64,000 nt of DNA from assembly GCA_004134985.1 (NCBI GenBank), contig REGQ01000025.1, positions 1 through 64,000 on the forward strand. The letters are read 5' to 3'. Of this stretch, positions 34,721-43,267 are shown piece by piece (positions within the stretch are counted from its first letter, which is position 1; each line of letters begins with the position of its first letter). Origin of the DNA: Paenibacillaceae bacterium. Lineage in GTDB: Bacteria; Bacillota; Bacilli; Paenibacillales; Paenibacillaceae. The notes beneath the pieces were generated by a model. It was not told the origin of the DNA and made no database searches. It worked only from the letters and a program-made list of their open reading frames with translations. Made by a program: the position numbers and the translations under genes.

Positions 34721-35026
34721 ATGGGAAGCCAAAGCGTTCGGCTGGAACCAGCTGTCATCGATGAGCGGCTGTCGGAGTTGGAGGGTTGGGAACGAACGGA
34801 TGGACAGTGGATTGAGCGTGTATTTCGGCTCAATTCGTTCCCTGCAGCGATACAATGGGTGAACACGATTGCGGAGCAGGCTGAGGTCATGAACCATCAT
34901 CCTCGCATTGTCATCGACTACAAGCGTGTCACGGTTCAATTGACAACCCATGATGCCAACGGATTGACGGAACGTGATTTGTTTGCTGCCCGTCAATTCA
35001 ACGCACGATTTGAGACATTCGGCTAA
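34721..35026 (+). CDS. 4a-hydroxytetrahydrobiopterin dehydratase (pterin carbinolamine dehydratase)
   Basis: A 101-aa protein of the PCD/DCoH family, which recycles 4a-hydroxytetrahydropterin. The active-site motif EVMNHHPRIVIDYKRVTVQL (His-His-Pro) is at about residues 55-74, and THDANGLTERD follows. No aromatic amino-acid hydroxylase gene is in the window, so the partner is unknown; some bacterial members serve molybdopterin or folate metabolism instead. TGAGGAG lies 11 bases before the ATG. Confidence 0.92.
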   Translation: MGSQSVRLEPAVIDERLSELEGWERTDGQWIERVFRLNSFPAAIQWVNTIAEQAEVMNHHPRIVIDYKRVTVQLTTHDANGLTERDLFAARQFNARFETFG

Positions 35027-35043
35027 TTTGGCCGCCTCGCGCA

Positions 35044-35595
35044 TTATGACGGCCGTTGCGGTTGCCAGACCATGCAGTGCACCTCGGCCGGGCCATGATG
35101 CGTTAATCGCTCATAAGTGTCTGTAATTATGAACCCTGATTTTTGGTATACATGAATGGCGCGCAAATTCCATGTGTACACTTCCAGATCAATTTCATCG
35201 CCTGGCGCTCGTCGCCGGGCTTCTTCAACAATGACCCGTACAAAATCGCCGCCACGCCCCTGGCTGCACAGATCAGGCCGCAGACCCAGACCGAGGCGAA
35301 TCACGCCAAGCAATGCGAAAAATTGCGCATAGCCTACCAGTTCGCCTTCTCCATTGATTACAGCGGCGAACTGTCGCTTGCGAATGCCAACGTCTCCGAA
35401 GTCTACCTGTTTGCTCAGCATTTCATCCCAGGCTGGCCAATTGAAAAGCTCGTATGGCGGAGGATATTGCCACTGGCAAATGGTTTGGGCATGGCCCGCC
35501 GACATGGGTATGACCATCATTTCCTTCAGTGGATGGCGTGTTTCTGCTGTTGTTTGCATTGTTTCTGAGCGGTTATATTTTGCATCGTCAGTCAT
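35044..35595 (-). CDS. GNAT family N-acetyltransferase
   Basis: A 183-aa acetyltransferase. The acetyl-CoA pyrophosphate loop is CSQGRGGDFVRVIVE near residues 105-119, after the strand GVIRLGLGLRPD, and a typical last GNAT motif AIHVYQKSGFIITDTY is near 145. The substrate is unknown. ATG 35595 is preferred because AGGGGGG lies 9 bases before it; ATG 35604 lies directly on that site. Confidence 0.88.
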   Translation of the reverse strand: MTDDAKYNRSETMQTTAETRHPLKEMMVIPMSAGHAQTICQWQYPPPYELFNWPAWDEMLSKQVDFGDVGIRKRQFAAVINGEGELVGYAQFFALLGVIRLGLGLRPDLCSQGRGGDFVRVIVEEARRRAPGDEIDLEVYTWNLRAIHVYQKSGFIITDTYERLTHHGPAEVHCMVWQPQRPS

Positions 35596-35714
35596 GATCT
35601 GCATCCCCCCTAATATTCACAGAGTTGACTGATTTAATTATACCAAAAACCTGATCTCATGATATGATGGTTAAATGTATCACATTTTACAGATAAGAGA
35701 AGGTTAACGAACTT

Positions 35715-36932
35715 ATGCGCAAAATGATTTGGCTGGCCTGCCTGTCCTACCTTGTAATTGGTATGGCTCATGTTGCGGCCGGTTCGATATTGGAACCGAT
35801 GATGGCACGCTATGGCCTTGATTACCGGGATGGCGGACAATTCATCATGAATCAGTTCCTTGGATTTCTTGTTGGGGTACTCATTGCTCCATGGGTGTCA
35901 ACTAAGATCGGCAAGCGAAATACGATTTTGTTGGCGCTTGGCAGTTTAACTTTGGCAGAAGCTGCTTACAGCTTGCTGCTGCCGTGGGAATGGATGTTGT
36001 CCATCGCTCCGCTTGCAGGATTCGGTTTCGGAATGACAGAAACGGTAATCGGCGCGTTGGTGATTGAATATGTCGAGGAGAAGAAAGCGACTACGATGAC
36101 GCAGATTGAAATGTTCTTTGGTGTAGGCGCTTTGCTTATGCCGGTCATCGCCGCTTTGTTCATCAAGACCGGAGTGTGGCAGTTGTCTTTCCCGGTTATA
36201 ACAGCAGTTGCGGGATTGACGACATTGCTTTGGCTCGTGTTGTCATTTGGCAAAGTGGACGATCTGATCGCCTACCGGCCGCCGCAAGCAGAGCAAGAAA
36301 CAAAAGATCATCAGCCTCTTAAGGTGGGCTATAACCGGATGGCGGGGCCTTTTCTGGTTTTGGGTATTCTGTTTTTCTGTATTTATGTAGGCATGGAGAT
36401 GAGCTTCTCCAATTATCTTCCTTCCATTATGATTCAGCGGACCGGTGTCAGTGAAGCGTCTGCTGCTTCAACAATGGGGCTGTTCTGGGCAATGATGGCG
36501 ATCGGGCGGTTGTTTGCAGGCAGACTGGCTGAGCGGGCAGGTTACGGGCGTTTTCTTATCATTGCGGTTGCAGCGGGTGCGATCGTATTTACAGTCAGCA
36601 ACTTTACGAAGGATATTAACCTGAGTTTAGTCTTAATCGGTCTTAATGGTCTCATTTGGGCTGGGGTTTTCGCAATCGGACTTGTGTATGTCAATCAGTT
36701 CCTGCCTGGCAGGACAGAGCGCACCACAAGCCTGCTTGTCGCCAGCGGCGGCTTGGGGGGAGCGCTGTTTCCGAAACTGTCCGGCTGGACCATGGATAAC
36801 GCAAGCGCCGATTGGACGTTAATTTTGTATGCAGGGATGGCCGGCGTGATGGTGCTCCTTATGATTACGATGGTCATATCGGCGAGAAAGCTCAAGCGGC
36901 CGGCCAACAGCCTGAATGAGGCAAGCAAATAG
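35715..36932 (+). CDS. MFS transporter, FucP/GlcP-like
   Basis: A 405-aa inner-membrane carrier with 12 predicted segments and a central cytosolic loop near residues 185-205 (VDDLIAYRPPQAEQETKD). GRLAGRLAERAGYGR-like text (RLFAGRLAERAGYGRF) near residue 265 is the second-half loop motif. The overall pattern fits sugar symporters of the fucose permease group, but substrate assignment is weak. AGAGAAGG lies before the ATG. It stands alone, divergent from the acetyltransferase gene. Confidence 0.85.
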   Translation: MRKMIWLACLSYLVIGMAHVAAGSILEPMMARYGLDYRDGGQFIMNQFLGFLVGVLIAPWVSTKIGKRNTILLALGSLTLAEAAYSLLLPWEWMLSIAPLAGFGFGMTETVIGALVIEYVEEKKATTMTQIEMFFGVGALLMPVIAALFIKTGVWQLSFPVITAVAGLTTLLWLVLSFGKVDDLIAYRPPQAEQETKDHQPLKVGYNRMAGPFLVLGILFFCIYVGMEMSFSNYLPSIMIQRTGVSEASAASTMGLFWAMMAIGRLFAGRLAERAGYGRFLIIAVAAGAIVFTVSNFTKDINLSLVLIGLNGLIWAGVFAIGLVYVNQFLPGRTERTTSLLVASGGLGGALFPKLSGWTMDNASADWTLILYAGMAGVMVLLMITMVISARKLKRPANSLNEASK

Positions 36933-36966
36933 CCGTGGCTGCTGCAGTAATCGTGTTGTCAACTCC

Positions 36967-37023
36967 AGACGCTCCAACCGTTGCATGAGTCCGTCAGGAT
37001 TCGTGTAAATGGATGGAGCGTCT
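36967..37023. terminator. stem-loop between convergent genes
   Basis: AGACGCTCCA (36967-36976) pairs with TGGAGCGTCT (37014-37023); a T-rich end (CTCTTTA) follows on the plus strand. Confidence 0.6.
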
Positions 37024-37047
37024 CTCTTTAAATAGTGCTCGCCTGCC

Positions 37048-37803
37048 TTAGAGACTGCCCTCCAAAATAATCGGGCAATGGTCACTCCCAAGCACCTGAC
37101 AATCGATTCGGGCATCCACCAATGCCGGTGCCAGTCTTGCTGACACCAGAAAGTAGTCAATACGCCATCCGATGTTGCGCTCCCTGACCTTTGGCATAAA
37201 CGACCACCACGTATAAGCATCGGTTTCTTCTGGATGAAAATGACGGAAGGAATCGACGAATCCTGCTTCCAGCAGCGCTGTCATTTTCCCGCGCTCTTCA
37301 GCAGTGAACCCGGAATTGCCCTGATTCGATTTCGCGTTCTTCAAATCAATCTCATGGTGGGCGACATTCAAATCGCCGCAAATAACCACAGGTTTAAGCA
37401 GATCCAGCTCTTTAACAAAACTGCGGAAGCGCTCCTCCCACTCCAGCCGGTAGTCCAGTCTCGACAGGTCGCGCCGCGCATTTGGCGTATATACGTTCAC
37501 AAGATAGAACGTTTCGAATTCCAATGTAACGATTCTTCCCTCGAACTCGCTGTCTTCTTCTAGTCCGTAACGAACGGACAGCGGCTTGATTTTCGTAAAA
37601 ACAGCAGTTCCCGAATAGCCTTTCTTCTCCGCATAATTCCAATAGGCATGATATTGCTCTCCAAGCTCCATTTCAATCTGATTTTCCTGCAGCTTCGTTT
37701 CCTGCACACAGAAAATATCGGCCTGCATGTCATGAAAGTATGCCATAAAGTTCTTTTTGACGCATGCCCGCAAACCGTTAACATTCCAGGACACCAGTTT
37801 CAT
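37048..37803 (-). CDS. exoA: exodeoxyribonuclease III
   Basis: A 251-aa Xth/AP-endonuclease-type DNA repair enzyme. Motifs in order: WNVNGLRACVKK (Asn) near residue 5, CVQETKL (metal-binding Glu) near 32, the catalytic Tyr in NVYTPNA near 101, GDLNVAHHEIDL (Asp, Asn) near 141, WRIDYFLVS near 215 and GSDHCPIILE (catalytic Asp-His pair) near 240. The set is complete. ATG 37803 follows GGAGAG. Confidence 0.94.
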   Translation of the reverse strand: MKLVSWNVNGLRACVKKNFMAYFHDMQADIFCVQETKLQENQIEMELGEQYHAYWNYAEKKGYSGTAVFTKIKPLSVRYGLEEDSEFEGRIVTLEFETFYLVNVYTPNARRDLSRLDYRLEWEERFRSFVKELDLLKPVVICGDLNVAHHEIDLKNAKSNQGNSGFTAEERGKMTALLEAGFVDSFRHFHPEETDAYTWWSFMPKVRERNIGWRIDYFLVSARLAPALVDARIDCQVLGSDHCPIILEGSL

Positions 37804-38133
37804 CTATTATTCTCTCCGATCTTTCCTATCATTTCCAGACGTAGGAGCCGCTTCTCGTGAAATTGCTGTTGCAAGAAACACAATATGTGTTCCCTTCGTT
37901 CCCTTTGCGAAGTTCAATCGTTCAACTTATATAGTTTATCATAATAAGGGCGACATTTCGCTGGGATGAAATAGGCCGTATTGTTCAGTTTGCTGAACCG
38001 CTCAGCCAGTCATCTATGAAAAATGACACAGAACATAGTTCTTAGGAATTATAAAGATTTGCCAAATATTATTGACTGTTGCCGTAGACGGGTGATACTT
38101 TTAACTTATATTGCTAGTAGAGGAGATAGATTC
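37804..38133. other. intergenic region with a single palindrome-family repeat and a promoter
   Basis: TCTCGTGAAATTGCTGT at about 37854-37870 matches the middle unit of the array at 49799-49832, a lone half-copy of that family. A sigma-A-like promoter is at 38072-38099. Nothing else is recognised. Confidence 0.45.
38072..38099 (+). promoter_or_regulatory. sigma-A-like promoter of the stalk-domain gene
   Basis: TTGACT (38072-38077), a 16-base spacer and GATACT (38094-38099) lie about 35 bases before the start at 38134. Confidence 0.55.
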
Positions 38134-39015
38134 ATGCAAATTAAAAAGTCAAGATTTGTTGCTGCGATAGTCGCTTGTTGTGTAATCTCTGGTTCGGTAG
38201 GAGCGTTGGCAGCCACAGGTACGGAGAAGATAACCGCTTATCTTAATCACAGTATTAAATTCCAGGTGGATGGCTCCAATTGGACACCAAAAGACTCCGA
38301 TGGCTTCAAACTAGCGCCAGTGGTATACAATGGCTCTACCTATTTGCCAGCGCGTGCGGTTTCCGAAGCGCTCGGCGCAAGTATTGACTGGAACTCATCT
38401 TCACAGACGATTTCCATTACTACAGGCGATTCGAACGCCGGTATTCCTTACAAAGATGCTCAAAGCAATAACAACGGCAGCACTAGCACCACGCCTGGCA
38501 GTTCAAATGGCAATTCCAGCACGAATACAGGCTCGACCAACACACCGGCCAATAACGGGAAGTTCTATTCGACCCTCCCATCAGGCTTCAAGAAGGACAA
38601 GCTGGAAACGCTGCTGCATGATCAGGCGCTCCATCTCATTAAACTATACGGTGCAGCACTTGAAGACGGTGACACCAGCAAGCTGGACAAGTTTGTGGAT
38701 ACCTATGTAACGGAGAAGACTGACAAAAATTATTTCTTGGGCCGCGCTTATGCGAAAGAAAGAATAGCTGGCAAGGTTGAAGGGGTGCGTGAAGCCAATT
38801 CAAGTGACAAGATCAAAGAATACTCAGCTGCGGTGAAAAGCATCCAAAGCAGTGAACTGGAGTTCAATGAAGTCAATCAATATACAGAATTCGTATCCGT
38901 ATCCTTTAAATTTTATCCGAAGGGTTGGAATGCATTCAGCAGCATCTACGTCAGTATGAGCTACCGTGAACTGTCAAATGGCACCTATGCTCTGGAATAC
39001 ATTTCACTTTATTAA
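38134..39015 (+). CDS. secreted stalk-domain protein
   Basis: A 293-aa secreted protein. The signal peptide is residues 1-27 (cut near ALAATG). A copper-amine-oxidase-type stalk domain follows at about 35-105 (PVVYNGSTYLPARAVSEALG, then DWNSSSQTISI), then a 50-residue Asn/Ser/Thr/Gly-rich linker (about 110-150), then a helical C-terminal domain of unknown family. ATG 38134 follows AGAGGAGA; a longer open frame to 38023 has no ribosome binding site. It is monocistronic, closed by the stem-loop at 39037. Confidence 0.82.
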   Translation: MQIKKSRFVAAIVACCVISGSVGALAATGTEKITAYLNHSIKFQVDGSNWTPKDSDGFKLAPVVYNGSTYLPARAVSEALGASIDWNSSSQTISITTGDSNAGIPYKDAQSNNNGSTSTTPGSSNGNSSTNTGSTNTPANNGKFYSTLPSGFKKDKLETLLHDQALHLIKLYGAALEDGDTSKLDKFVDTYVTEKTDKNYFLGRAYAKERIAGKVEGVREANSSDKIKEYSAAVKSIQSSELEFNEVNQYTEFVSVSFKFYPKGWNAFSSIYVSMSYRELSNGTYALEYISLY

Positions 39016-39036
39016 TCCTACAGCAACATGAAACCA

Positions 39037-39077
39037 CCAACGAAAAGCTCCGCGCCTGCGCAGGAGCTTTTCGTTGG
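39037..39077 (+). terminator. stem-loop after the stalk-domain gene
   Basis: CCAACGAAAAGCTCC (39037-39051) pairs perfectly with GGAGCTTTTCGTTGG (39063-39077). There is no separate T run, so efficiency is uncertain. Confidence 0.65.
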
Positions 39078-39180
39078 TGTCGTTGGAAGCGACTAGAGCA
39101 CGGCGTCATCAGTTTGTGAGCCGCCCTCGCCTCGCACACAGGCAATTCATCTTACCGGGAGTGGTCGGCTACAGCCCAGA

Positions 39181-39510
39181 TTAGGATTGAAAGCCAAATG
39201 CCTCTGTATCGTACTCAATGGCTGATTCCCCGGATAAATAAAGGATTTCGCTCTTTTCGTCATAACGAACCGCGCCTTCTTGTACATAAAACCAAATTTT
39301 TTTATTCGGCTGTCCGGAAACGGTATGAAACAGAAAGACATTTAATTCGTCTCGCCACTTCAACAACTCTGCAATTGCGGCAGGGGAAGTGTGAACCTCC
39401 ATTGTCCAGCCGCTATCTGAGCGTACCAATTGATAGGGCAGGGGTGACTTCCCTGTATCAATGAAAACTCGTCCGCCGACCGCATGTTTAATAATCAATG
39501 ATTCTCCCAT
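39181..39510 (-). CDS. hypothetical protein, 109 aa
   Basis: A small soluble protein I do not recognise. A beta-rich start (SLIIKHAVGGRVFIDTGKSP), then MEVHTSPAAIAELLKWRDEL, then KKIWFYVQEGAVRYDEKSE. The start is uncertain: ATG 39510 is taken, with GGAAGGGG 11 bases upstream; a TTG at 39564 inside the pirin gene would lengthen it by 18 residues. It follows the pirin gene in the same direction and may be co-transcribed. Confidence 0.65.
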   Translation of the reverse strand: MGESLIIKHAVGGRVFIDTGKSPLPYQLVRSDSGWTMEVHTSPAAIAELLKWRDELNVFLFHTVSGQPNKKIWFYVQEGAVRYDEKSEILYLSGESAIEYDTEAFGFQS

Positions 39511-39550
39511 TCCTCTAGCATCCCCTTCCGTTTCATTGTTCAGCGCTTGT

Positions 39551-40249
39551 TCAAGGCAAGTCAATCAGCATAATGTAGCCGCCTTGCTCAGACTGCAAGT
39601 TCAAGGTCGTCAGTTCAGCGATCCGTGCCGAATCCCGCCTGTTTAGCATCGTGCCGTTTGCTGTGGCCTCCCCCTCAATTACGAAGAGGTACATCCGCCT
39701 TCCAGCAGCTTGTTCATATGTCAAGGAATGGCCTGGCTCCAGTCGGCTAAGGTAGATGGTCAAATCTTGATGGATCAGCGCGGTTCCATCGGCGCCATCA
39801 GGCGTAACGATCGGCAGCAGAGTGTTGACGAGTTTCGTTCGATCAAAGCTGCCCGCCTCATAAGAAGGGCGCAGTCCGCGCTCGCGGGGCATAAACCACA
39901 ATTGCAGAAACGAGCCTTCCTCCGTATCCGAATTGTTGTACTCCGCATGAATGACGCCGGTCCCTGCCGTCATGCGCTGCAGTTCTCCTACCGTAGAAAC
40001 GACGGTGTGGCCGAGGCTGTCCTCATGCTTGATCGACCCTTTCAGCACGAGCGTCACAATTTCCATGTCGCTGTGGGGATGAGCGCCGAACCCGCGGCCA
40101 GGAGCGATCGTGTCGTCATTAAAAACACGGAGCGCACTGAACTCGCAATTTTCCGGATCAAAGTATTCTCCAAACGAGAAGCTGAGCGAGCTGCGCAGCC
40201 AGCCCAGATCGACGGAGTGACGCGCTTGCGCGGGAATGACTTGTATCAA
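39551..40249 (-). CDS. pirin family protein
   Basis: A 232-aa bicupin of the YhhW/pirin type. The N-terminal cupin carries the metal site (GFGAHPHSDMEIVTLVLKG, His-x-His near residues 57-59, and GVIHAEYNN near 100 with His and Glu). The C-terminal cupin is degenerate. Some relatives are quercetin 2,3-dioxygenases; the physiological role is unknown. TTG 40249 follows GAAGGAGG by 10 bases. Confidence 0.92.
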   Translation of the reverse strand: MIQVIPAQARHSVDLGWLRSSLSFSFGEYFDPENCEFSALRVFNDDTIAPGRGFGAHPHSDMEIVTLVLKGSIKHEDSLGHTVVSTVGELQRMTAGTGVIHAEYNNSDTEEGSFLQLWFMPRERGLRPSYEAGSFDRTKLVNTLLPIVTPDGADGTALIHQDLTIYLSRLEPGHSLTYEQAAGRRMYLFVIEGEATANGTMLNRRDSARIAELTTLNLQSEQGGYIMLIDLP

Positions 40250-40428
40250 TTAATGTGGGCCTCCTTCGTGAAAGCAGTTTGTAATTATACTGCCTCAACT
40301 CTGATTATGACAGCATCCTTTATGTTATAATAATACAAATGAAGCTCTTTGTGTACGAGCCGCCTACAGCCTTCCAAGGTTGATGTGAAAGTCGATGTTC
40401 AGGCAGTTGAAGGGGAGGACAGGAAGGG

Positions 40429-40797
40429 GTGTTCGGAAGGGACATGTGGATTGAAATTGGTGGAGCTTTACTTTTCACCCTACTGTTAATTGGAATAATA
40501 ATTTTATACTTATACATAAAACGCAGGCGACGCCAGCCGTTCAATAAACATGTATCTGCGGCCGAAGGAGAAGTCCGGTCGTTGAGAAAGGTGGGAGACG
40601 CTGACAACAAGGCATTGGTTGAACTGCGGATTGTGATTCGTCAGCAACAACATTCTCCGCTGCTTCTTATGGTCAAAATGGCGATCCCGCTCACAGTAAT
40701 CCAGGAATTTCATAAGGGTGCTCGTTTGCCTGTCCATTACGACGGGGGAAAGCGTATCATTGTGCAAAATATACCAGGTGAGGTCGAGGTGCAATAG
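40429..40797 (+). CDS. hypothetical membrane-anchored protein, 122 aa
   Basis: One N-terminal membrane segment (residues 10-29, GGALLFTLLLIGIIILYLYI) ends in a basic KRRRRQ stop-transfer. A cytosolic beta-type domain follows (NKALVELRIVIRQQQHSPLL ... GKRIIVQNIPGEVEV). I do not recognise the family. GTG 40429 is used, 10 bases after GGGGAGG; ATG 40444 is an alternative. Isolated gene. Confidence 0.6.
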   Translation: MFGRDMWIEIGGALLFTLLLIGIIILYLYIKRRRRQPFNKHVSAAEGEVRSLRKVGDADNKALVELRIVIRQQQHSPLLLMVKMAIPLTVIQEFHKGARLPVHYDGGKRIIVQNIPGEVEVQ

Positions 40798-41048
40798 CAT
40801 CAAGGGATGCAATTACAGCAGCAGTACGGTATGAATAACTGAAGCTGTTTTGCGCCAGGCAAGGCTTGTTTTGGTAATTGCAATTCCGTGGGCAAGGTCA
40901 GTCGGTCAGTTCAGGGTGCACTATCATTCCATCAGGCGCTGTTGTAGAATGAAGAGAGACCAACAGACTCATTGTGTGTGAAGTCAGGCAGAACACAGCG
41001 CTGTTATTCACAGAAGTTGCAGACCATTAATCGGAAGGAGTATTCGGC

Positions 41049-42092
41049 ATGCCATCAAGCATATTGCAGAGCAAGGGAGTTCAGCGTCTGCTCATTATGG
41101 CCTTAATCGTACTGGTTTTGTACGGTATTCGCAGCGTAATCAATCTTATTCTGATTACGTTTATTTTCACTTACTTGATGGATCGGCTTGAAGGGGCAAT
41201 TATGCGAATTTCGAGCCGCTGGATGAAATTGAATCGCAAACTAGTTGTCGTTGTCCTATATGCAATTGTGTTCGCGAGTTTGTTTATCGGGCTGTATCGC
41301 TACTCCCCCAAAATTGTATTTCAAATTTCACAGCTGATTAACCTTATTACCGATTTTCTGAATGATCCTCCTAAGGATAATGAGCTTATCCATTACATAG
41401 TGAGCTACTTCAGGGAAGCAAAAGCATCACAATATTTGGAGCAGGGGCTTGAGGTGCTGTACAAGTACATTACCAATATCGGCAAATGGAGTTTAAACAT
41501 TTTCATGGCACTGATCCTCAGTTTGTTTTTCCTGCTTGAGAAGAATAGAATTATTGCATTCACCTCGAAATTCAGAAGAAGCAAAGTCAATACGATTTTT
41601 GCTGAGCTTGAATACTTTGCAAACCGGTTTGTGCGTTCCTTCGGCAAAGTGATTGAAGCGCAATTTTTGATTGCCATTGTCAATTGCGTACTCTCTGTCG
41701 TTGCGCTTTGGATTATGGGCTTCCCGCAATTGCTGGGCCTGGGCCTCATGATCTTCCTGCTCGGATTGATTCCGGTCGCAGGAGTCATTATTTCGCTTAT
41801 CCCGCTTTGCACGATTGCGTATAGTTTGGGCGGATTGACACAAGTGATCTATGTTGTGATTATGATTGTTGTCATCCATGCGCTTGAAAGTTATGTATTG
41901 AATCCCAAGCTGCTTTCTTCCAAAACCGATCTTCCGGTGTTTTACACGTTCGTGGTGCTGATCTTCTCCGAGCATTTCTTCGGCGTTTGGGGATTGATTG
42001 TCGGAATCCCGGTATTTATTTTCTTGCTTGATGTGCTTGGAGTAACGGAAGAAGAAAAACAAGCCAAACGGGAGTCGCTGCCGGACGCTTAG
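41049..42092 (+). CDS. AI-2E family transporter (PerM-like membrane protein)
   Basis: A 347-aa inner-membrane protein with a family-typical layout: two or three N-terminal segments (LLIMALIVLVLYGIRSVINL), an amphipathic loop, and a C-terminal half with the conserved GFPQLLGLGLMIFLLGLIPVAGVI, then LNPKLLSS and LPVFYTFVVLIFSEHFFGVWGLIVGIP. Members export small molecules or drive Na+/H+ exchange; AI-2 itself is only one possibility. GGAAGGAG precedes the ATG. Confidence 0.88.
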   Translation: MPSSILQSKGVQRLLIMALIVLVLYGIRSVINLILITFIFTYLMDRLEGAIMRISSRWMKLNRKLVVVVLYAIVFASLFIGLYRYSPKIVFQISQLINLITDFLNDPPKDNELIHYIVSYFREAKASQYLEQGLEVLYKYITNIGKWSLNIFMALILSLFFLLEKNRIIAFTSKFRRSKVNTIFAELEYFANRFVRSFGKVIEAQFLIAIVNCVLSVVALWIMGFPQLLGLGLMIFLLGLIPVAGVIISLIPLCTIAYSLGGLTQVIYVVIMIVVIHALESYVLNPKLLSSKTDLPVFYTFVVLIFSEHFFGVWGLIVGIPVFIFLLDVLGVTEEEKQAKRESLPDA

Positions 42093-42162
42093 GTATGCTT
42101 AGCGTTTGGAGAGAGTAAAGGTTAGAGAACAAATCAACAGCAATGCGAGTTGCATCAATGTT

Positions 42163-42206
42163 AGGGAAGACTACCGCGTTAGGATGTGGTAGTCTTCCCT
42201 TATTTT
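42163..42206. terminator. terminator between convergent genes
   Basis: AGGGAAGACTACC (42163-42175) pairs perfectly with GGTAGTCTTCCCT (42188-42200), followed by TATTTT. Confidence 0.8.
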
Positions 42207-42244
42207 GCGGTAACTTGGCTTTTCCGCTGCCGCTGGCATATTGA

Positions 42245-43039
42245 TTACAAGGCAGCGTACACTTCCTGCAGCACTTGCGGGCTGGGCATGCCGTTCATAT
42301 TTTTGGATAGTACACGAGGTTTTCTGCCATTCAACTCTTTAGCCAATTCAGAGGTTAAGTTTGCCTCCCCCGTCAAGATCATCTCCTGCCATTCATTCCG
42401 CTTGTTGTGGCGTTCCAGGATGGGGGTCAGCCGGCGGAGCCATCTTTGCCGATTGGCCTCATAACGCTTGTCAAAGCGCTCGCGATGACTTGCGCTTGAA
42501 GCTTCGCGATGACCGCTCGCTAGGCCCTGGTATTGTTTCCAGTCCTCTTGCTCAGCATCCCACAGATAGTTCCACTCTCGAATGACTTGGCCAAGCGAGG
42601 CATCGATAACGGTGATGCTTTCGCCACCGACTAGAATAATGCCGGCAGGGGGATACTGGTTTACTGCTGCTTCCAGCTCATCCAGACTCGGTTTGTCTGC
42701 CCAATAGAAAGAGTTGGGGAGCGGAACCTGCATCTTTTCGAACAGGAGAATACCGTGTGTCGGACAGGCAACGACGATAACACCGTTGCGCATGTCGTCA
42801 CGGTGTGTTTCAAGGTGATGGTCTAACTGCTTGTGAAGTTTGGCCAGCTGTTGGGATTGTTCCAATGCGCCGGCTGCTTTAGCATAGTCCTGGAGACGGT
42901 TTACACCATTTTTCAGATGAATTTTCCAGGGTGCTTGTTGTCCGCGCATGGGCTGGGTATTCAAATAAACGGTCAGTAGGTAGTGGTCAGGGGAAAATTC
43001 ACGTATCTTCAACGCTTCAAGTTTTTGCTTTACTGTCAT
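42245..43039 (-). CDS. VLRF1/aeRF1-type release-factor-domain protein
   Basis: A 264-aa protein resembling the bacterial aeRF1 (VLRF1, Vms1-like) group. An N-terminal RNase H-fold-like part (YLLTVYLNTQPMRGQ, then VACPTHGILLFEKMQVPLPN) and the domain linker (GIILVGGESITVIDASLG) are followed by a C-terminal basic helical region (REASSASHRERFDKRYEANR). Eukaryotic Vms1 releases stalled nascent chains; the bacterial proteins are proposed to act on ribosomes but are poorly studied. ATG 43039 follows AAGGAGGT by 10 bases; the frame stays open to 43129. Assignment rests on remembered family similarity. Confidence 0.68.
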   Translation of the reverse strand: MTVKQKLEALKIREFSPDHYLLTVYLNTQPMRGQQAPWKIHLKNGVNRLQDYAKAAGALEQSQQLAKLHKQLDHHLETHRDDMRNGVIVVACPTHGILLFEKMQVPLPNSFYWADKPSLDELEAAVNQYPPAGIILVGGESITVIDASLGQVIREWNYLWDAEQEDWKQYQGLASGHREASSASHRERFDKRYEANRQRWLRRLTPILERHNKRNEWQEMILTGEANLTSELAKELNGRKPRVLSKNMNGMPSPQVLQEVYAAL

Positions 43040-43267
43040 GTAATAATCTACCTCCTTGCAGTATGGTATAGCTATTTCCTGCATACGGGTATCCAACAGA
43101 TTTCCTTGAGTATCTTGCTGTGAAAGCATATGCTTGTCCTCCCTACTTACCCCGGGCAGCGGCTAATGAAACGGTGCCGGGCAACAGGGGGCGGAACCGC
43201 TGGGCAATGACGAACCTCCGTTATTTTGTTACAATGAGGACAGGCAGAATGTCTCGGGAGGTAAGGT

